From Actinobacteria bacterium IMCC26256 (lineage in GTDB: Bacteria > Actinomycetota > Acidimicrobiia > IMCC26256), in the NCBI GenBank assembly GCA_001023575.1, contig CP011489.1, positions 1,177,001 to 1,241,000 of the forward strand: a stretch of 64,000 bases of DNA, in the 5' to 3' direction. Under the pieces are notes generated by a model. The model made no database searches, had not been told where the DNA came from, and was given only the letters and a program-made list of their open reading frames with translations. Of the stretch, positions 59,867 to 64,000 are shown piece after piece. Numbering within the stretch: position 1 is the stretch's first letter; every line of letters starts with the position of its first letter. A program made the position numbers and the translations under genes.

Positions 59867-62080
59867 GTGAAGAACAGCCAAAAGAGGCTTAGGCGTTTCT
59901 CGAGATTGGTCATCGGCCTTGCAACGCTCATAGGTACAGGAATTATTCTGATTGCGGCGAGCATCGCCGGCGCATCTACGACTCCCGGCTCGCCAACATC
60001 ACCGGCTGCAGTCCCAGGACCGAAGGTCGGAGAGGTGAAGCTCACCTGGATCGCGCCCGCCGATTTGGGTGGTGGGCTCACAACCTACATGGTCGCCAGT
60101 GCACCTGTTGTCGGTGGAGTGACCGGCACCTTCTCCGCCGCAACACCAACTAATTCGATTGCTCTGCGCGCAACTAAAACCTGCACCGAGACCTATCCAG
60201 ATATCTGTGCTTACAAAATCTTTGCAAAGAACTCTGCCGGAACTAGCGCCGCTAGTGCGGAGGCTCGAATTGTTTGGACAGTACCCTCGGCACCTCGCAG
60301 CTTGCGCGCAGTTAGCACAGACTTCTCTGACGTAGACCTTACTTGGAAAGCCCCTAGCCGCAGCGGCGGTCTCGCCCCAACTTTCTCGGTAGAGAAGCGA
60401 ATCGATGGCGGGTCTTGGGTCGCAGTTTCTAGCGGTGAGGCTGGGCCTACATATACAGCTTCATCATCTTGCACCGGCGGGACTTCGTGTATGTACCGAG
60501 TAAAAGCTGTAAACGGTATTGGTGCAGGTCCATGGTCGAACTCGGCAGCGTTGCGCGTTACTCCTGGTGCGCCTAAAGATCTGGTTGTCTCTGTCAGCGC
60601 TACACACCCGGAGACATCTGGGGCATCTGCGGGTGCGGCCGACACATTGGTCGAGTGGTCACCCCCAACCGTTGGGTTGGTTGATGACGACTACGACGTC
60701 CAGTCTTGTCTAAACCTCTGTAATTCAAATACAGGAACTTGGAGCGCGTCGACAAAAGTTGTGATTGGTCCGACCCCGAACCTCGCCGATGAGTGCGGCG
60801 CTCTTCAGCGCACCTGCTCGTACAGAGTTCGTTCCACCAACACGCGCGGCGGGGTAAGTGCTTGGGTCTACCGCGCAATTTCTCCATTCTCCCCCACAGC
60901 AGTATCAGCCGCTACTGGCTCTGCCGAGAACCTCATTGATGTGACATTTAGTGGAGCAGCTGAGACCGGTGTAGGACCAGCCTCAGATAGGGCTTATCGG
61001 TTCTATGTATGCGAATCTACCTGCGGGAGTTCTGGTAGTTGGGCGGCGGATCCCAGCGAAGAGATAACTCTTGACACGATCAGTGTGTACCCGCACACTG
61101 CAAGCATTGCGTGTACAGGTGGAACAAATTGCCTCGTTCGGATGCAGACAGTTGATGCTGATGACAATGAAAGCACACTCACAAGTTTTGCATCTGCGGT
61201 TGGGGCGCTGCTCCCTGGCGACCCGACAGGCACAACGGTGGTCACAGGATCAACCTCGGGGACTGTCAATGTTTCATGGACCGCACCAGCCGTTCTCGGC
61301 TCACCAGCGTTAACTCACTACCAGACGCGCTACTCGGTTGATGCTGGCACATCGTTTACGGCTTGGTCTTCTACTGGTGGAACCGGAACGACGCGCACCA
61401 TTACCTGTGGAGCGGGGAATACCTGTGATGTTGAGGTACGCGCCGTCAATGCGATAGGAGAATCGGATTCGGACGCAGGGTCTGCAGATGCCGCTTCCTT
61501 GCCGGGCGCACCGACTGCAATGACCGTCGTTACAGGAATGAACTCGGGCGAAGTCGATGCCTCATGGACTGACCCAGCAGATTTGGGGACTCCAGCCCTC
61601 AACGACTATGAAACCCGCTACTCCGTAAATGCAGGAACTACTTTTAGCGCTTGGTCCTCTAACGGCGGTACCGGCACTACTCGTACCATCTCCTGTGGGG
61701 CGGGGAATACCTGCATTGTCCAGGTACGCGCCGTGAACTCGATTGGGGCGTCGACATCAGACTCAGATACCGCTGCCGCGGCTAGCGCTCCAAGCGCACC
61801 AACTGGATTTACTGCAGTACTCAACACCGGCAACGGAGACGCTGACCTTGCCTGGACGGCGCCAGCACTCTCGCAAACGATTACTGACTATGAATACAGG
61901 GTTTCATTGGATGGCAGCTCCACTTGGGGGTCTTGGATTTCTCTCGGGAGCACCTCCACTAGTGCTTCGTTCGCGGCGTGCTCTTCAAACTCGGCCGATA
62001 CTTGTCATTATCAAGTAAGAGCCATCAACTCCATAGGCAATGGAGCCGCCTCCTCGACAAGCGGTTTCAGTATTCCGTAG
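59867..62080 (+). CDS. secreted fibronectin type III multi-domain protein
   Basis: This is a 737-residue protein starting at GTG 59867. A basic N terminus and hydrophobic helix (RLVIGLATLIGTGIILIAASIAGAS) act as signal peptide or anchor. Seven FN3-like modules of about 90-110 residues follow, each opening with a Pro-rich linker such as APSAPTGFTAV. Each module has a Cys pair spaced 5-7 residues apart late in the module (CTGGTSC, CTGGTNC, CGAGNTC), suggesting small disulfide loops. Modules 5 and 6 are close copies. There is no LPXTG or C-terminal anchor. A surface or matrix role is likely; the ligand is unknown. Confidence 0.85.
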   Translation: MKNSQKRLRRFSRLVIGLATLIGTGIILIAASIAGASTTPGSPTSPAAVPGPKVGEVKLTWIAPADLGGGLTTYMVASAPVVGGVTGTFSAATPTNSIALRATKTCTETYPDICAYKIFAKNSAGTSAASAEARIVWTVPSAPRSLRAVSTDFSDVDLTWKAPSRSGGLAPTFSVEKRIDGGSWVAVSSGEAGPTYTASSSCTGGTSCMYRVKAVNGIGAGPWSNSAALRVTPGAPKDLVVSVSATHPETSGASAGAADTLVEWSPPTVGLVDDDYDVQSCLNLCNSNTGTWSASTKVVIGPTPNLADECGALQRTCSYRVRSTNTRGGVSAWVYRAISPFSPTAVSAATGSAENLIDVTFSGAAETGVGPASDRAYRFYVCESTCGSSGSWAADPSEEITLDTISVYPHTASIACTGGTNCLVRMQTVDADDNESTLTSFASAVGALLPGDPTGTTVVTGSTSGTVNVSWTAPAVLGSPALTHYQTRYSVDAGTSFTAWSSTGGTGTTRTITCGAGNTCDVEVRAVNAIGESDSDAGSADAASLPGAPTAMTVVTGMNSGEVDASWTDPADLGTPALNDYETRYSVNAGTTFSAWSSNGGTGTTRTISCGAGNTCIVQVRAVNSIGASTSDSDTAAAASAPSAPTGFTAVLNTGNGDADLAWTAPALSQTITDYEYRVSLDGSSTWGSWISLGSTSTSASFAACSSNSADTCHYQVRAINSIGNGAASSTSGFSIP

Positions 62081-62140
62081 TCAAAATTTTTAGTCGGGGA
62101 AGCGGTGCGCGTCCTTGGCTACGCCTAATGTTGCCTCGAA

Positions 62141-64000
62141 ATGAGCACATCTGAGACTTCGAACGATGCAAAATCTGATTCTCACGAAACATGGCGCGCA
62201 GAGTCTCTACCACTCCTCGCAGAGGCTGTGGCAGCGCTCAAAGGCGAGGATCGACCGGGGCAACGCGATTTGGCTACCGCTGTATCCGAGGCGATCCGGT
62301 TTGGACACCACTTAGTCTCGGAGGCGCCAACAGGTTCGGGCAAAAGCCTCGCATACCTAGTGCCGGCGATCGCATCCGGTCTACGGGTAGTAGTAGCAAC
62401 CTCAACCATTGCACTTCAGGATCAATTGATTGGGAAAGACCTCCCGCAATTGGCGAGTGCGACAGATATACGTTTCACAGCGACAGCATTAAAGGGCCGA
62501 GCCAACTATGTCTGCCTCTCAAAGATTCGTACAGCAGATGCACCTGAGACACTCTTCGATCAGCGCCCCGGCGATTCATTCGCTGAGGACTTAAAGACAG
62601 TACGAAACTTCAGCGAGGCCTCACCCACCGGGGACCGGGCCGAATTGCCAGGATCCATTCCGGATGCATCGTGGGCTGCATTCTCCTGCACTGGCCAAGA
62701 ATGCCCAGGGGCAAAAGAATGCCCCGATGGCGTCGAGTGTTTCGCAGAGAAAGCACGTACTCGAGCAAGTGAGTCTGAGATTATTGTCGTCAACCATGCG
62801 CTTGCATGCCTCGATATTGGGGCCGAGGGCAATGTTCTCCCCGACCACGACATACTGATCGTGGATGAGGCTCATGCTCTCGCAGAGGCCGCAACTCGAT
62901 CATTCGGAGCAGATCTCAGCCCAAGCGCTATCGGCCGCCTCGCCACGCTATTGGGCAAGCATGGTGCCACTCAGGCGATGGTTAAGAATCTGAAGACCGT
63001 GGAGAAGCATTTGGAGACTCTCCTCAACCAACATAAGGGCGAGCGCCTCACCGGTGAAGCATTCTCGCCGGTGCAAGGCACGCTGGTATCCATTGCAGAG
63101 CATCTCGCAACCGCTAAGGCGGGCTTAAGTAAATCAGATGACCCCGAGAGCAAGAGAGCTAATCGTCTCGCTGCAACCCGGATAGAGACAGTTAGGCGCA
63201 TGGCAGGAGCCACAGCCACAGATGTTGTCTGGGTAGACGGAGACGGGCCAAGTATCCGACTACGTCTTGCTCCCCTCGAGGTCGGCTCCCCCATGGCTAA
63301 TTCATTACTCTCAACACGGCCCTGTATCTTCGTCTCAGCGACCCTTGGAGGCGAGGCGCCCTATCGCGACTTTGCGGCAGCGCTCGGCTTAGACCCAACT
63401 AGCGATGAAGGTTCATGGGGTGATCCGCCAGGGACGCTTTTAGCGGAGGGAGAACCACCCGAGCGCTCAACCGGAGTCGGTTATGCATCCCTAGCGGTAG
63501 ACCCTTCATTCGACTGGCGCGAACAAGGAACACTCTTTGTAGATCCAAAGCTCCCAGACCCTGCGCGCAATCGCGACGAATGGCTCGCTGCGGGTGGCGC
63601 TCACCTTCTACGTTTACTCGAGGCCAGCGATGGCAGAGCTCTTGTGCTCTGCACATCACGCGCCAACGTCGATCATTTTGCATCACTAATTCGTGACTCA
63701 AAATTGGATGTCACTGTTCTAGCCCAGGGAGATGCTGCACCAGCAGAGTTGACCCGGCGCTTTATTGATGACGAGCGTTCGATACTTGTAGGCACTCGCA
63801 CATTCTGGGCAGGAATTGACGCACCGGGAACAGCCTGTGTCTTGGTAGTCATAGACCGGATACCGTTCCCCGTTCCATCCGAACCACTACATGCAGCGCG
63901 TCGCGAATACGCAGAGGCAGAGGGCGAGGATGCGTTCGCAACAGTTGATATCCCAGCAGCAGCACTAACCCTTGCGCAGGGGGCCGGTCGACTCCTGCGG
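62141..64000 (+). CDS. DinG/XPD-family ATP-dependent helicase, truncated by the window end
   Basis: The frame is open from ATG 62141 to the end of the window (620 residues seen). Walker A is APTGSGKSL, Walker B is VDEAHAL (DEAH at residues 242-245), and LAQGAGRLLR is motif VI. Cys at residues 125, 183, 188, 194 and 200 lie where XPD-type helicases hold a 4Fe-4S cluster. One of the five may be spare. Helicases of this group unwind DNA with 5'-3' polarity in repair or R-loop removal. The C terminus is beyond the window. A TAATGT box lies nine bases before the ATG. Confidence 0.88.
   Translation, partial: MSTSETSNDAKSDSHETWRAESLPLLAEAVAALKGEDRPGQRDLATAVSEAIRFGHHLVSEAPTGSGKSLAYLVPAIASGLRVVVATSTIALQDQLIGKDLPQLASATDIRFTATALKGRANYVCLSKIRTADAPETLFDQRPGDSFAEDLKTVRNFSEASPTGDRAELPGSIPDASWAAFSCTGQECPGAKECPDGVECFAEKARTRASESEIIVVNHALACLDIGAEGNVLPDHDILIVDEAHALAEAATRSFGADLSPSAIGRLATLLGKHGATQAMVKNLKTVEKHLETLLNQHKGERLTGEAFSPVQGTLVSIAEHLATAKAGLSKSDDPESKRANRLAATRIETVRRMAGATATDVVWVDGDGPSIRLRLAPLEVGSPMANSLLSTRPCIFVSATLGGEAPYRDFAAALGLDPTSDEGSWGDPPGTLLAEGEPPERSTGVGYASLAVDPSFDWREQGTLFVDPKLPDPARNRDEWLAAGGAHLLRLLEASDGRALVLCTSRANVDHFASLIRDSKLDVTVLAQGDAAPAELTRRFIDDERSILVGTRTFWAGIDAPGTACVLVVIDRIPFPVPSEPLHAARREYAEAEGEDAFATVDIPAAALTLAQGAGRLLR

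Overview
The window is a contiguous, gene-dense stretch of an actinobacterial chromosome with moderate GC content. It encodes a complete Pup-proteasome system (pup, prcB, prcA, ARC-type ATPase, pafA, dop and the pafBC regulators), an F420 biosynthesis enzyme (FbiC) and a TatA/TatC pair next to helY. This combination, together with many GTG/TTG starts, DUF3866 and DUF4193 proteins and a GC content well below that of streptomycetes, suggests the class Acidimicrobiia. The class is an inference from gene content; there is no rRNA in the window, and I found no tRNA gene.

Layout. 0.1-4.6 kb: glycine cleavage gcvT and gcvP (no gcvH beside them), then an FKBP prolyl isomerase. 4.8-10.1 kb, minus strand: GNAT acetyltransferase, a coiled protein, apolipoprotein N-acyltransferase, an acidic DUF4193 protein, a gene-free 0.5 kb with a candidate structured RNA, and a double-domain ThyX-like protein. 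10.2-17.3 kb: a lone lipid-kinase C-terminal domain, helY, tatC, tatA, small proteins, a glycerophosphodiesterase on plus, and signal peptidase I. 17.3-26.9 kb, minus: the Pup-proteasome cluster. 27-30.3 kb, plus: ferredoxin, then a metal-transport pair (PRC/MgtE-N/CBS protein plus NRAMP-type carrier) behind a likely M-box Mg2+ riboswitch. 30.3-37.9 kb, minus: MarP-like protease, TrmI, a TtuA-type tRNA thiolase with its sulfur carrier, small membrane proteins, PBP4-type DacB and a split ADP-forming acyl-CoA synthetase. 38-49 kb, plus: glycosyltransferase, FIST protein, transketolase, transaldolase, FbiC, adenosine kinase-like enzyme, M20 peptidase and a Cys-rich YkgJ-like protein. 49-64 kb: orphan GroES-like protein, heme O synthase, a thioredoxin-fold protein, an ABC exporter, a polyprenyl synthase, an SCP2 protein, an acyl-CoA dehydrogenase, a 5'-3' exonuclease, a GGDEF-EAL protein, a secreted seven-module FN3 protein and the start of a DinG/XPD helicase that runs off the window.

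Many genes are translationally coupled by ATGA or TAATG overlaps, so the main transcription units can be read from the sequence. Three genes (FKBP, prcB, fbiC) show the same start geometry, a TANNNT box exactly six bases before ATG with no ribosome-binding site, which suggests leaderless mRNAs.

The strongest candidates for new biology are: a roughly 245-nt minus-strand structured RNA at 8105-8352 with its own promoter; a likely Mg2+ riboswitch in front of an NRAMP-type carrier whose metal-site residues are altered; a TtuA/sulfur-carrier pair whose carrier ends GGAA rather than GG; a two-domain ThyX-like protein whose signature is split between its halves; a free-standing diacylglycerol-kinase C-terminal domain coupled to helY; and a triple 9-bp repeat in front of pup.
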